Part shown: piece after piece, positions 17,601-26,368 of the stretch
Layout of the letters: each line of letters begins with the position of its first letter
Numbering within the stretch: position 1 is the stretch's first letter
Assembly (NCBI GenBank): GCA_014805025.1
Contig: JAAUYR010000068.1
Span: 1 to 56,509 of the forward strand
Source: Clostridia bacterium
GTDB taxonomy: Bacteria > Bacillota > Clostridia > Christensenellales > Borkfalkiaceae
DNA: 56,509 bases
Direction: 5' to 3'
Translations under genes and position numbers: made by a program
The notes under the pieces: model-generated
Databases searched by the model: none
What the model was told of the DNA's origin: nothing
What the model saw: only the letters and a program-made list of their open reading frames with translations

Positions 17601-20257
17601 CTTATCTTCTGATTAAACGTTTCAAGGAATATTCCGAGATAGTTTTTAAGATGTTTCAGCTCGGCAAGCACAACCTCGGCAGAGCACAGCACCGCGTTTT
17701 TGGTGCGTTCGCCGCACTCGGTCAGATTGATTTCGTCGAACGGCGAGCGGTAAACTCCGCCGCACTCCTTTGCCGCGGCCTGCGCGGTTACAATCATGCT
17801 TTCGCACTCTTCGAGCTTCTTTTGAGTGAGCGAATCGTAGAAAGTGCTTTCGATATTTACAAGCTCGGGCGCGTCCTTGTTCTGCAAGTAGTAAACTATG
17901 CCCCCGTAAACGGAAACGCCGAGGCGGCGCTTTTTATGCAACGCGTCGAGCGGCGCGCGCAGAGTATCTCGAAGGTCGGATATCTTTTCGCCGGCGGCCT
18001 TGAACTTTTCGCCGTCGTTATCGGCGGAAAGCTGTAAGGTGTTTTCTATATTACGGATAATTTCAGACTTGTCCGCGGTCTTGCCGGAGTGCAGTTCCAG
18101 ACAGAACTCGCCTATGCCGATTTCCACAAGTCGCTTTTTAACAACCTGCAAAGCCGCCTGTTTTTCGGCGACGAACAGTACTCGCTTGCCGCCGTGCAGA
18201 GCGTTTGCGATAATGTTGGTTATGGTCTGGCTCTTGCCCGTGCCGGGAGGGCCGTGCAGCACGAACGACGTGCCCTTGGCAGACTCGGCAACGGCGGCGT
18301 ACTGGGTGCTGTCGCAGGGCAGCGGCACTAACACGTCGCACGGGTCGCAATCGTCCTCGGCAACCCCTGTAAGCTTGTTTTCCGCAAGCTTGTTGGAGTT
18401 TGTCATAAGGCTTAAAATAAGCTTGTTTTTGGAGTAGCTTTTAACGTTGTTTTTTACGTCCGCCCACATGGCGTAACGGGCAAATGTGAACTGCGCAAGG
18501 TATATGTCCTCGTAGACCATCCACCCCTTCATATTAGCCGTTTTCGCGCGGAAAAGCGCAATAATTTCCTTGGGTGAAAGCCCCTTACCCTCTACTCCGC
18601 GAACGTCTATTCCGAACTCCTGTTTCAAAAATTCCAACAGGGTTGTGTTTACCTCGTACTGCTCGTCCGTTTCAAGCAGAACGCCCTGTGATTTGAGGCG
18701 CTTTAAGTTGACGGGCAACAGCGCTATGGGCGCGTACTTTTCGGCCTTTTCGTCCTCGTGCTTCCACTTCAAAAAGCCGAATGCAAGGTATAGGGTTTTT
18801 GCGCCGGCTTCTTCCGCCGCCGCTCGCGATTTTCTTATTAGCGTCTGAACGGTTTCCTGCAAGGTTTCGGGCGAGGACAGCGTGCGCATCTTGCCAGACT
18901 TTAACTCGATATTGATAAGCTCGGCCATGCTCCTTACGCCCTTGCTGTCGCCGAAGTACACCGCGTCGGGTATAGCCGTCTGGTTGGGCAGCAGCGTAAA
19001 CTTGCCCTTCTCCTCTATCTTCTGACAGAAGCCGTTCAAATCGGCGCACAAAAGATGCAGGCAGTCACGGTTGTAGCGGAAGTTTAAAAGGTTGTTCTTC
19101 TGCGATAAATCGAGCAGTCTGCGCTGCCAGGTGGTTTCCTTGGAAACGGTGTGGTTGTATTCGTATTTGGAAGCGTCGAAAACGTCCTGGGGCTTTTCGT
19201 CGAAAGTGAACTGCTTATCAGCAAGCAGCTCGTAGCCCGACGAGGTCTTTACTTTGAGCGGCATGGGGAAAATTCCGCCTATGCGGCAACGCTTAATATC
19301 AAGGCATATTTCGTAATCGCCGCTTTGGAGTGCCGCCGCGGCGTGCGTCTCGCTCGTGGTGTAGCTCGCGTTGCGGTGCGCGAACAAATCGTCCGCGTCG
19401 AACACCGTAAGGTTGTTTACGCCCTCGGTCATATACTTTTCAATAAGCTGCATATCGTCCTGCAAAGCAGAGGAAAAACAGCTTTCGTAAAGCCATACTC
19501 CCACACCAATCTTGTTTTTGCCCAGGACAAGCACGGGGTTCAGCTTAGTCGCTTCAAAGCAGCTTGCGGCAAATAGAGCAAGCTCCAACGGCGTTGATTT
19601 TTTATTCTGAATTACCTCGGCCGAGTCGCGGAGCGCAGTAACCTCGGATAAGTTTTCACCGTCCTCGCGCTCGATATTCAATCTGCGTACGGCGGCAAAT
19701 ATCGCGGCGGCAGCGCTGCGCACTCCGTTTTTGCCGTTGGCGGCGTAGCCGGAAAATTCCGAGGAATATCCCCAGGTTTTAAGCTGCAAACCCGCCTCCG
19801 CCAAAATCTTCTGACAGTCGGCAATTTTAGGTCGTACGAAAGCGGCAAGCATTTCGGTATTGCCGGAAAGTCCGCTCCAACAGTTAATGGGCAGCGCGCA
19901 GACTTCCGCAGTCAGCGTGCAGATTATATTTTTGCCCATGGTAAGCTTTACCTCAACGGCGCAAACCGCAGGCTCGGTAATTTCGGCAAGGTATTTGGGG
20001 TTTAAAAGGTTTTGCGGTATGGCCTCAACGCTGGACTCGTGCGGTATCTCTTCAACATGCACTTCCGCAGGTAGAATTAGCGGCGTAGACCCCGTAACCG
20101 ATACGGTTATATCGCTTGCGTTTTCAACGTCGTTATTGAAAATTTTAAACGAGGTAAAAAGCGGCAGTCTGCAATAATACGTTGCGTAACTGACGGTATT
20201 TAAAAGTTCGCCTTCGATTTCGATAGTTTCGATGTGTTTTTGATTTTTGGTAGCCAT
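14636..20257 (-). CDS. Very large DUF4011-type superfamily 1 DNA/RNA helicase with C-terminal restriction-endonuclease-like and DUF3320-like regions
   Basis: 1873 aa; TWQRRLLDLSQKNNLLNFR (DUF4011), FVLHGPPGTGKSQTITNIIANAL (Walker A), LVIFDEASQMP (Walker B), NVQGDERDVILFSVCYGPD, LNVAVSRAREEMVVFSS; late FKLDVAVVDPKN...LCDG segment. Confidence 0.88.
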   Translation of the reverse strand: MATKNQKHIETIEIEGELLNTVSYATYYCRLPLFTSFKIFNNDVENASDITVSVTGSTPLILPAEVHVEEIPHESSVEAIPQNLLNPKYLAEITEPAVCAVEVKLTMGKNIICTLTAEVCALPINCWSGLSGNTEMLAAFVRPKIADCQKILAEAGLQLKTWGYSSEFSGYAANGKNGVRSAAAAIFAAVRRLNIEREDGENLSEVTALRDSAEVIQNKKSTPLELALFAASCFEATKLNPVLVLGKNKIGVGVWLYESCFSSALQDDMQLIEKYMTEGVNNLTVFDADDLFAHRNASYTTSETHAAAALQSGDYEICLDIKRCRIGGIFPMPLKVKTSSGYELLADKQFTFDEKPQDVFDASKYEYNHTVSKETTWQRRLLDLSQKNNLLNFRYNRDCLHLLCADLNGFCQKIEEKGKFTLLPNQTAIPDAVYFGDSKGVRSMAELINIELKSGKMRTLSSPETLQETVQTLIRKSRAAAEEAGAKTLYLAFGFLKWKHEDEKAEKYAPIALLPVNLKRLKSQGVLLETDEQYEVNTTLLEFLKQEFGIDVRGVEGKGLSPKEIIALFRAKTANMKGWMVYEDIYLAQFTFARYAMWADVKNNVKSYSKNKLILSLMTNSNKLAENKLTGVAEDDCDPCDVLVPLPCDSTQYAAVAESAKGTSFVLHGPPGTGKSQTITNIIANALHGGKRVLFVAEKQAALQVVKKRLVEIGIGEFCLELHSGKTADKSEIIRNIENTLQLSADNDGEKFKAAGEKISDLRDTLRAPLDALHKKRRLGVSVYGGIVYYLQNKDAPELVNIESTFYDSLTQKKLEECESMIVTAQAAAKECGGVYRSPFDEINLTECGERTKNAVLCSAEVVLAELKHLKNYLGIFLETFNQKISKFTYKKLENLIEIATILKDGNLKAFFECNEEELYKFYNANLRYDSEVKHWLKNFKTLPDISKFAPEIESEIDNWGENYRSSRTLLAVIKRINRCAKAPLKEKDELEWIKRAYEIEEARERIISNTSLSSAFMSFGSINDKKREEFLKPFYNLHSLCANTFMDYNADAFNSVCVAAEGGVLKPLVTGLISAAISFVKSADSYLKTVKTDKSVFLDEDIFECYNKKCTALIDNIDMLPSWAMYKATAKKLNEYGLTFMTDAMESGKINGKQILSAFRKNVYRNFIQTNIPADECLSAFSANVLDESAASFSQLLEEFTTLTREKIRSELISRLPAKETEGALALELMSFQRSIKGNLRGLNLRTLFTEIPSLMRVVAPCMLMSPITVSQYLPADPELFDLVIFDEASQMPTCEAVPSLARAKSAIIVGDPKQMPPTSFFMGSGQDEDHPEAEDLESVLEDCLALGMPEKHLIWHYRSKHESLIAFSNITYYSSKLCTFPSPDALDSKVSLRYLENGVYDRGVTKCNKEEAEALVAEVVRRLKDERLRRSSIGIVTFSTPQQLYVERLLNKELSKRGLDEAAYEREEPLFVKNLENVQGDERDVILFSVCYGPDKFGRVSLNFGPLNQFGGWRRLNVAVSRAREEMVVFSSMRYSMIDLSRTTSRGVAGLKAFLEFAEKGRMNISVKSDEIILNRQGIGRFIAEELSNYGYDCRCNVGVSDFKLDVAVVDPKNKHNFILAVLCDGTRQFSVKDRSVMQVQTLKRNNWNVYRLYAINFFNNPKREIKKLKDYLDKLTADGKPNVVNFKKVYRAVKAEEKTVDPTYILSGENDAEVMRVLKAVVAAEEPISTQFLMKRTLSLFGIIKYGVKLESKLRSLIDKCGFASSEMLGNVYYFKTDKFGAFDKYRVEEGTALRSVDSDYTPYDVISLIKGILLSKVSVYADELIPAVLKELKVPRASEKLASMVSACIDEAVRRGICIRSVSDRISLA

Positions 20258-20305
20258 ATATGCCCCTTTTACTACGTTTTCGGCAGTAATAGTTTATTCG
20301 GCTTT

Positions 20306-20334
20306 ATTGTACCACTTTTATCGGAATTCGGCAA
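20306..20334 (-). promoter_or_regulatory. Putative promoter of the DUF4011-type helicase gene
   Basis: Minus strand TTGCCG-N17-TACAAT. Confidence 0.5.
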
Positions 20335-20389
20335 GTGTACGAGCCGCCTAAACGCGCTTTTTATTTATTGACTTCTGAAAAATTTTAAA

Positions 20390-20415
20390 ACAGCCCACCG
20401 CGTACGGTGGGCTGT
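20390..20415 (-). terminator. Terminator downstream of the HelD-like gene
   Basis: ACAGCCCACCG-CGTA-CGGTGGGCTGT hairpin. Confidence 0.75.
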
Positions 20416-20420
20416 AAATT

Positions 20421-22793
20421 TTATTTGATTATTGCAAGCTCTTTCAGCGCACGGGTGTACGCTATATACTTTTCGTTCCGCGTCAGGCCCTCGTCGGCTA
20501 CGGCAACGGCGGTAAACTCCAAACCCTTGCTTTCGTAAACGGTCATAACGTTGATTTTTGTTTTAGAGATTTTTCCCGTTTTTCTAAGCACGTTATAGCT
20601 CTTTTTACAGTACTTTTCAAACGATTGCTCCCCACATATCACGGCTTTAAGCCCGTTTTTCTCCGAAAGCCAGCTTGTAACCGAGCGCGCGGAAATCTCC
20701 TCAACCGCGCTTCCGTCAAAGCCTATCGAGCGCATCTCTATACCGAGATTTTCCGACACGAACGAAACTATCTGGTTTGTGTTGCGGTAGTTTAAGGACA
20801 GGTTGTAAATATCGTAACCAAGCTCCGCCCAGTCCTTTATACCGCGGTTTTTTGTAATGTTTTGCTGCAAGTCGCCAAATACATTGAATACAGCGCGGTC
20901 GTTTACGGCGCGCAAAACCCTGTATTCCGCAGCGGAAATATCCTGCGCCTCGTCCACGAACACAAACGAATACTTCGGCGACAGATTAAACCCGAGCTTT
21001 GTAAGAATAAGGCACAGCGCAAACGCGTCGCACTTTAAAAGCGGCTTTAAGGAAACGCCCATACGCTGCTTTGCCTTTTTAATGATTTCTCGGTTGAAAA
21101 ACCGAAGTATGCCGTGGGTGTCCTCGCACTTGCCAATAGCTACAAGATAGCTTTCGCCGCGCAGCACGTCGACGAAATCGTGCACTGTCGAAAAGCCCGA
21201 TAATATGCGTTCAACGCGGCATATTGCCGCATCAATCTCTTTTTTGAGCTGCTCGCGCTTTTCAATCCCCTCGGCGTAAGTCAACACTTCTTTATCGCCG
21301 AGTTTCATTTTGTAGCGCTGTAAATCGTATATTTCCTTGTCGACGGTCTCTTTCAGTTGCGTTAAATCGTCAACCGCCGCAAGACAGATTTTCTGAGAAT
21401 ATCTGCGGAGAAATTTAATCGATTTATAAAAGGACAAAAGCTGCTTATAAAAGTAGGAGTACTCCTTCATTCTTTCGTCCGTAAAAATGAGCGACAAAAA
21501 TTCGCGCACGTCCAGAACGCAGTTGAACATATACCGGAACTGTTTTGTATAATATAAACCGCCGTCCGGCTTTTCCTTGATTTCGCCGAGCACGCACCGC
21601 CTGACCCTGAGTCCTGCGTTTTTAAGCTGTTCGTATTCCTCGGTTTGCTCGCGGCAAATTTCCACCACTTCCCTTACGACGTCCGCGCAGTCGGGCGAGG
21701 CAAACAGCCCGTAAACCGCGTCGAAAATTTTTGAAAGCTTTGCTTCTACGTCGCGCTCGAACTTTTCCGAATAAACGTACTTCACGTACTCTTCGGGCAC
21801 GGGCGCAGTAAAATCTATTCTGGAAGATACGTCCACGCCCACGCTCTTCAACATATTTATAAAATAGTTGTCGAGAGTGCTCGTCTTTACCTTTTCAAGC
21901 TCCAACACGGCGGAAAGCTCGTCAATAAACGCGTTGAAGGAATCGGACGGGGTTATTACGAGCACGTCGGACGGCCGCACGCTTTCGTTGTTATACATAA
22001 TGTAGGAAAGCCTGTGCAAGAGAATCATCGTCTTGCCGCTGCCGGCAACGCCCTGCAAGACGAACTCGTCGCGCTCGGGCAGAGTGATAATCTCAAACTG
22101 CTTTTCCTGTATGGTTTCTATGATGTCGCAGATTTCCTGCTTTTCTTTTCTGGTCTTTAAAATTTCCTTTAAAAACGGGTCGAATACCAGCGCCTCGTCG
22201 CGCCCTGCTATCTCCTCTTTGGAAAGATACCCGGCAAGCGACAAATACTCGTTTTTAAGGTCTAAAATTTTACCGTTGCCCGTGCGCAGCGCTCTTCTTA
22301 GCACAAGCTGATAATCGTACTCGTTTATGGAAAACGAGGTTCGGCTCTTCTGATAATACTTTCTTGCAAGCGGCGCACGCCAGTCTATAATTTCCAAGCC
22401 ATCGTCGCCGCGCTTGCCAATATAATAGCTGTTGTAGCCTTCCTTGGGGTCGGTAACGTCCATACGCGCAAAATACGGCTCGGAAAAGAACGGCTTGTAC
22501 TCGTTCATTTTGTTCTTTACAGCCGAAATCTCAGCGTTGAGTTCAAGAACGCGCCTGTACTTTTCCGCAGTGTATTCGCCGTCCTTTTTAATCTGCTCTT
22601 TCTCCGCCCGGGCCGCGTCCACCTTGGCTTTCAGCCTTGCAATATACAGCGCTTTGAGCATAAGCATAACCGCGTTTATATGCTCGCACTCGTAGTTCCA
22701 CTGCTTTTCGCCGTCCAGAAGGTCCAAAAAAAACTGTTTATCAGGCTCTTTGTGGGGGTCTATTGAATTTTTAAGCGATTTGAAATCAGCCAT
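20421..22793 (-). CDS. HelD-like UvrD/Rep-family helicase (RNA polymerase recycling factor type)
   Basis: EPYFARMDVTD...YYIGKRGDDGLEIIDWRAPLARKYYQ; VLQGVAGSGKTMILLHRLSYIMYNN; FVDEAQDIS; start re-placed to MADFKSLKNS. Confidence 0.85.
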   Translation of the reverse strand: MADFKSLKNSIDPHKEPDKQFFLDLLDGEKQWNYECEHINAVMLMLKALYIARLKAKVDAARAEKEQIKKDGEYTAEKYRRVLELNAEISAVKNKMNEYKPFFSEPYFARMDVTDPKEGYNSYYIGKRGDDGLEIIDWRAPLARKYYQKSRTSFSINEYDYQLVLRRALRTGNGKILDLKNEYLSLAGYLSKEEIAGRDEALVFDPFLKEILKTRKEKQEICDIIETIQEKQFEIITLPERDEFVLQGVAGSGKTMILLHRLSYIMYNNESVRPSDVLVITPSDSFNAFIDELSAVLELEKVKTSTLDNYFINMLKSVGVDVSSRIDFTAPVPEEYVKYVYSEKFERDVEAKLSKIFDAVYGLFASPDCADVVREVVEICREQTEEYEQLKNAGLRVRRCVLGEIKEKPDGGLYYTKQFRYMFNCVLDVREFLSLIFTDERMKEYSYFYKQLLSFYKSIKFLRRYSQKICLAAVDDLTQLKETVDKEIYDLQRYKMKLGDKEVLTYAEGIEKREQLKKEIDAAICRVERILSGFSTVHDFVDVLRGESYLVAIGKCEDTHGILRFFNREIIKKAKQRMGVSLKPLLKCDAFALCLILTKLGFNLSPKYSFVFVDEAQDISAAEYRVLRAVNDRAVFNVFGDLQQNITKNRGIKDWAELGYDIYNLSLNYRNTNQIVSFVSENLGIEMRSIGFDGSAVEEISARSVTSWLSEKNGLKAVICGEQSFEKYCKKSYNVLRKTGKISKTKINVMTVYESKGLEFTAVAVADEGLTRNEKYIAYTRALKELAIIK

Positions 22794-22795
22794 AA

Positions 22796-22854
22796 AAAAT
22801 ACCTGTTGACAATTAAGTATAGCACGGCCGTGCCGAAATTGCAACAGGTATTTT
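22796..22854 (-). promoter_or_regulatory. helD-like promoter nested within a long inverted repeat
   Basis: Arms AAAATACCTGTTG/CAACAGGTATTTT; inside on minus strand TTGCAA (22839-22844)-N17-TATACT (22816-22821); 12-bp palindrome GCACGGCCGTGC (22822-22833) in the spacer. Confidence 0.65.
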
Positions 22855-22860
22855 GTCGAA

Positions 22861-23445
22861 TTAAGCCGCTTCGCCGTTTTCTTCGGGCGCAGCTTCAACC
22901 TTCTTCTTTTTGCGGCAGAAGATAAGCTTGAAAACCGTTCTTACAAATGGCTGAATAAAGAAAAGCTGGGTAAAGAACGCGAACGGGAAGTTGTAGCACA
23001 CAAGCTTCAACCAGTTAGCCATCAGCGTTAAAAAGTTAAAGCCCGAGTAGTACGGATAGTAAATTATCGCAGCTATTAGGCTCATTGCCGGGCACATCAG
23101 CGCCACCGTCGCGCAGATTATAGCGCACTCGAACATCACGGGGTGGGTCGTTTTGGGGTCAAAAACCTTGCACGCAAGCTTGAACGAGCAAGGGCTGCCC
23201 ATAACGCATTCAAGCAGATACGCAAACCCGAACTCTATTAAAACTATCGCCCATATAGGCAGATACGTTCCGAAAGCGCCCACGCCGCCCAAAGCGTTAA
23301 TGCCGTCCAATACTTTGCCCGTCGGCGAAAGCGAGGCAAAAAAGCTGCCGTTTACGACGTAAAGGCTGTAAAAGACGTATGCGTGCACGGTTATAACTAC
23401 CGTAATAAACGCGAACACCATTCTCTGAAATTGATTTTTAGGCAT
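22861..23445 (-). CDS. Four-TM integral membrane protein, DUF2798-like
   Basis: MPKNQFQRMVFAFITVVITVHAYVFYSLYV...; start at 23445 behind AAAAGGAG. Confidence 0.7.
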   Translation of the reverse strand: MPKNQFQRMVFAFITVVITVHAYVFYSLYVVNGSFFASLSPTGKVLDGINALGGVGAFGTYLPIWAIVLIEFGFAYLLECVMGSPCSFKLACKVFDPKTTHPVMFECAIICATVALMCPAMSLIAAIIYYPYYSGFNFLTLMANWLKLVCYNFPFAFFTQLFFIQPFVRTVFKLIFCRKKKKVEAAPEENGEAA

Positions 23446-23472
23446 AAATATTCTCCTTTTTTGCACGAAAAA

Positions 23473-23541
23473 ACACAAGTGCCAAATCTTGTTTACGTTC
23501 CGTAATCAGATTTACGCGGTAAAAATTACCGCCACTTGTGT
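23473..23541 (-). promoter_or_regulatory. Structured 5' leader: three-way junction followed by U-run
   Basis: Stems ACACAAGTG/CACTTGTGT, GCGGTAA/TTACCGC, AAATCT..TTACG/CGTAA..AGATTT; minus strand continues TTTTTT then AAAAAAGGAG RBS. Confidence 0.6.
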
Positions 23542-23565
23542 CATCGTTTACTATTAAATTAAGTT

Positions 23566-23740
23566 CACGAAAATCTCGGCTATTCTGCGCCTGCGATTTT
23601 TCGTGATTTTGAGCGGTTCTGCCGCTCTTGGCGCAATCCTAAGGGCAAACTTATTATATAATTGCGCCAATTCACACCGCTGAGGCGGCAAAGCCGCAAA
23701 TCGGGTGCGCCGGCGCAAAAGCGCGGTTTTGCTTGCGCCG
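23566..23740. repeat. Structured intergenic repeat family 1, copy A
   Basis: Same order of hairpins and conserved boxes as 54898-55068 (TATTCTGCG loop, GTGATTTT, TTCT loop, GGCAAAC loop, TTCAC, GCAAATYGGGT, GCAAAA/TTTTGC terminal hairpin), stems differ by compensatory changes. Confidence 0.8.
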
Positions 23741-23845
23741 TTATATATATTTTAATATTTTTGAGGCTAAAAGTCAAACGGATTTTTAAAATTCGATATT
23801 GACTTTTAGCGCCCGTAATCATAAAATATCTGTAAGAGGTTTATT

Positions 23846-24754
23846 ATGAGTTCATTTAAAGATTTACGGATAGTGGATAATTTTTATCAGACTTCAGCGT
23901 TCTTTCCTATGCCTACGATTTTAATAGGAACGGTGTCGGAAAACGGTCAGACAAATCTCGGCGCATACTCGCTGTGTTTCCCGTACTATATTGCCGGCAA
24001 GGACTATTACGCTATGATTTTAGAGTGCAGAAACAGCTCGAACACTGCGCAGAACATTCTGCGCGGCAGCAAAGTTTCGCTCAACTTTATTACCGACGAT
24101 AAAAAATACTTCCGCGAGGCGGTGCGGCTCGGCTTCCCAGGCGACACTACGGAAGAAAAAATGAAAAACTGTATTTTTACGCTTGAAAAGGGACTTGAAG
24201 ACGGCGAACGGCCGCAGGTTATAAAGGAAGCCTATCAGGTTTTCGAATGCACTTGGGACAGCGAGCTTGAAGATGCGTTCAAGGATAAGGCAGGCTGTCT
24301 GGAAGGCTACGAGCCGCCGTACAGAAATTTCAACGGCATAACAAGCAAGTTCGGCGCGCACTTTATTCTTAAAATAGATAAAATTCTTATGAAGGATAAA
24401 TATTATAACGCTATCGTTAACGGTGTTAAAGCAAAGGACTTCCCCTCCGTTCCCGTTGACTACGGCTACCGCGACAGCACTAATTTCTGGTGCTCCCCCT
24501 TTAAAAAGCCTTTCCCCGAAAAAATTCAGGCGAAAGAGGGCGACGTTAATTCCGTTAAATATGCGGCAAAGCGCATTGACCCCGAAGTTACTTTTACCGA
24601 CGAGGCTTGCGCAAAGCTTACCAAAATACCGCGCATCTTTTTAAAGGCCGCGCTTACGCAAATGGTCGAAATAGCCAAGCAGGAGGGCATATCTGTAATA
24701 GACGAAGCCGCTCTGCAAATTATAAACGACAAACGCAGAAAAGAAAAAAAGTAA
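23846..24754 (+). CDS. Flavin reductase-like (flavoredoxin-type) FMN-binding protein
   Basis: FPMPTILIGTVSENGQTNLGAYSLCFPYYIAGKDYYAMILECRNSSNTAQNILRGSKVSLNF; AAGAGG RBS. Confidence 0.8.
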   Translation: MSSFKDLRIVDNFYQTSAFFPMPTILIGTVSENGQTNLGAYSLCFPYYIAGKDYYAMILECRNSSNTAQNILRGSKVSLNFITDDKKYFREAVRLGFPGDTTEEKMKNCIFTLEKGLEDGERPQVIKEAYQVFECTWDSELEDAFKDKAGCLEGYEPPYRNFNGITSKFGAHFILKIDKILMKDKYYNAIVNGVKAKDFPSVPVDYGYRDSTNFWCSPFKKPFPEKIQAKEGDVNSVKYAAKRIDPEVTFTDEACAKLTKIPRIFLKAALTQMVEIAKQEGISVIDEAALQIINDKRRKEKK

Positions 24755-24761
24755 AATAGAA

Positions 24762-24788
24762 GCGCGCCGTCTTTTAAAGACGGCGCGC
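24762..24788. terminator. Convergent-gene terminator
   Basis: GCGCGCCGTCTTTtaAAAGACGGCGCGC. Confidence 0.8.
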
Positions 24789-24795
24789 CTTTGTA

Positions 24796-26337
24796 TTACT
24801 CCCATTCGATAGTTGCGGGGGGTTTGCTCGTTATGTCGTAAACTATTCTGTTGATATGCTTAACCTCGTTTACGATACGCGTTGATATCGTTTCAAGCAC
24901 GTCGTAAGGAATACGCGAGAAATCCGCCGTCATAAAGTCGGTAGTGGAAACTCCGCGCAGAGCAAGCGTATAGTCGTAAGTTCTGCCGTCGCCCATAACT
25001 CCCACGGAACGCATATTAGTGAGTACCGCAAAGTACTGGTTAATGTCGCGGTCGAGGTGCGCGTTGGCTATCTCCTCGCGGAAAATTGCGTCCGCGTCTT
25101 GAAGTATAGCTATCTTTTCCGGCGTAATTTCGCCGATAATTCTTATTGCAAGGCCGGGGCCGGGGAAGGGTTGACGCCATACGAGCTTTTCGTCAAGCCC
25201 GAGAGCAATTCCGAGCGCACGAACCTCGTCCTTAAACAGCATACGGAGCGGCTCGATAATCTCCTTAAAGTCAACGTAGTCGGGAAGTCCGCCAACGTTG
25301 TGGTGCGATTTTATGACCGCCGCGTCGCCTGCGCCGGACTCTATTACGTCGGGATAAATAGTACCCTGAACAAGGTAATCTACTTTACCTATCTTTTTTG
25401 CCTCTTCTTCGAATACGCGGATAAACTCCTCGCCGATTATCTTGCGCTTTGCTTCGGGTTCGGAAACGCCTTTAAGCTTGCCTAAAAAGCGCTCGCCTGC
25501 GTTTACTCTTACAAAGTTTACGCCGCTGCCGGCAAACGCTGCCTCTACCTCGTCGCCCTCGTTTTTGCGCATAAGACCGTGGTCTACGAAAATGCAGGTA
25601 AGCTGACTGCCTATGGCGTTTGCAAGCAATTTGCACGCAACCGAGCTGTCTACGCCGCCGGAAAGAGCAAGCAACGCCTTACCGCTGCCCACTTTTTCGC
25701 GAATATCGCGGATAGCCGTCTGAGCGTACTCCTCCATAGTCCAGTCGCCTGCACAGCCGCACACGTTATAGAGGAAGTTTCCGAGCATATCGAAGCCCTG
25801 CTCGGTGTGGTTGACTTCGGGGTGGAACTGCGTGCCGTAAAACTTCTTTTCAGGGTTTTCGATTGCGCCGTAAGGGCATTTGTCGCTGTGGCAAATTGCG
25901 CGGAAGCCCTCCGGCAAACTCGCGATATGGTCGTTATGGCTCATCCATACGACCGACTTTTTCTTTAAACCCTTGAAAAGCAGAGATTTCGTATTGAACT
26001 CGCAGTCCGTTCTGCCGAACTCGGAGGCGGCCTTTTCGTTGGCCTTTTCTATTTTGCCGCCCAAGCCGTAAACCAAAAACTGCGCGCCGTAACATATGCC
26101 TAAAATAGGCACGCCAAGCTCGAAAATCTCTTTATCCATTCTGGGAGAGTCTTCAAGGTACACGGAGTTGGGGCCGCCCGTGAAGATTATCCCCTTGGGG
26201 TTCATCTCGCGTATTTCCTTTATAGGGGTTTTATAAGACTTAACCTCGCAGTAAATTTTATGTTCGCGAACTCTGCGTGCTATGAGCTGATTGTACTGAC
26301 CGCCGAAATCTAAAATTAGTACTTTCTGATGTTCCAT
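24796..26337 (-). CDS. guaA: GMP synthase (glutamine-hydrolysing)
   Basis: [45 protein letters not shown]-terminal [10 protein letters not shown]. Confidence 0.97.
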   Translation of the reverse strand: MEHQKVLILDFGGQYNQLIARRVREHKIYCEVKSYKTPIKEIREMNPKGIIFTGGPNSVYLEDSPRMDKEIFELGVPILGICYGAQFLVYGLGGKIEKANEKAASEFGRTDCEFNTKSLLFKGLKKKSVVWMSHNDHIASLPEGFRAICHSDKCPYGAIENPEKKFYGTQFHPEVNHTEQGFDMLGNFLYNVCGCAGDWTMEEYAQTAIRDIREKVGSGKALLALSGGVDSSVACKLLANAIGSQLTCIFVDHGLMRKNEGDEVEAAFAGSGVNFVRVNAGERFLGKLKGVSEPEAKRKIIGEEFIRVFEEEAKKIGKVDYLVQGTIYPDVIESGAGDAAVIKSHHNVGGLPDYVDFKEIIEPLRMLFKDEVRALGIALGLDEKLVWRQPFPGPGLAIRIIGEITPEKIAILQDADAIFREEIANAHLDRDINQYFAVLTNMRSVGVMGDGRTYDYTLALRGVSTTDFMTADFSRIPYDVLETISTRIVNEVKHINRIVYDITSKPPATIEWE

Positions 26338-26368
26338 ATTTTATCCTTTTTAGTAATTAAAAAAAGTA

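Noticed and set aside
14636-22793. Antiphage defence island comprising the DUF4011-type helicase and the HelD-like gene
   Set aside because: No additional defence, restriction or mobile genes nearby, separate promoters and a terminator between them; treated as two independent genes.
23580-23822. 80-aa minus-strand ORF within repeat copy A
   Set aside because: Coincides with the hairpin element, no RBS and no recognisable protein signature.
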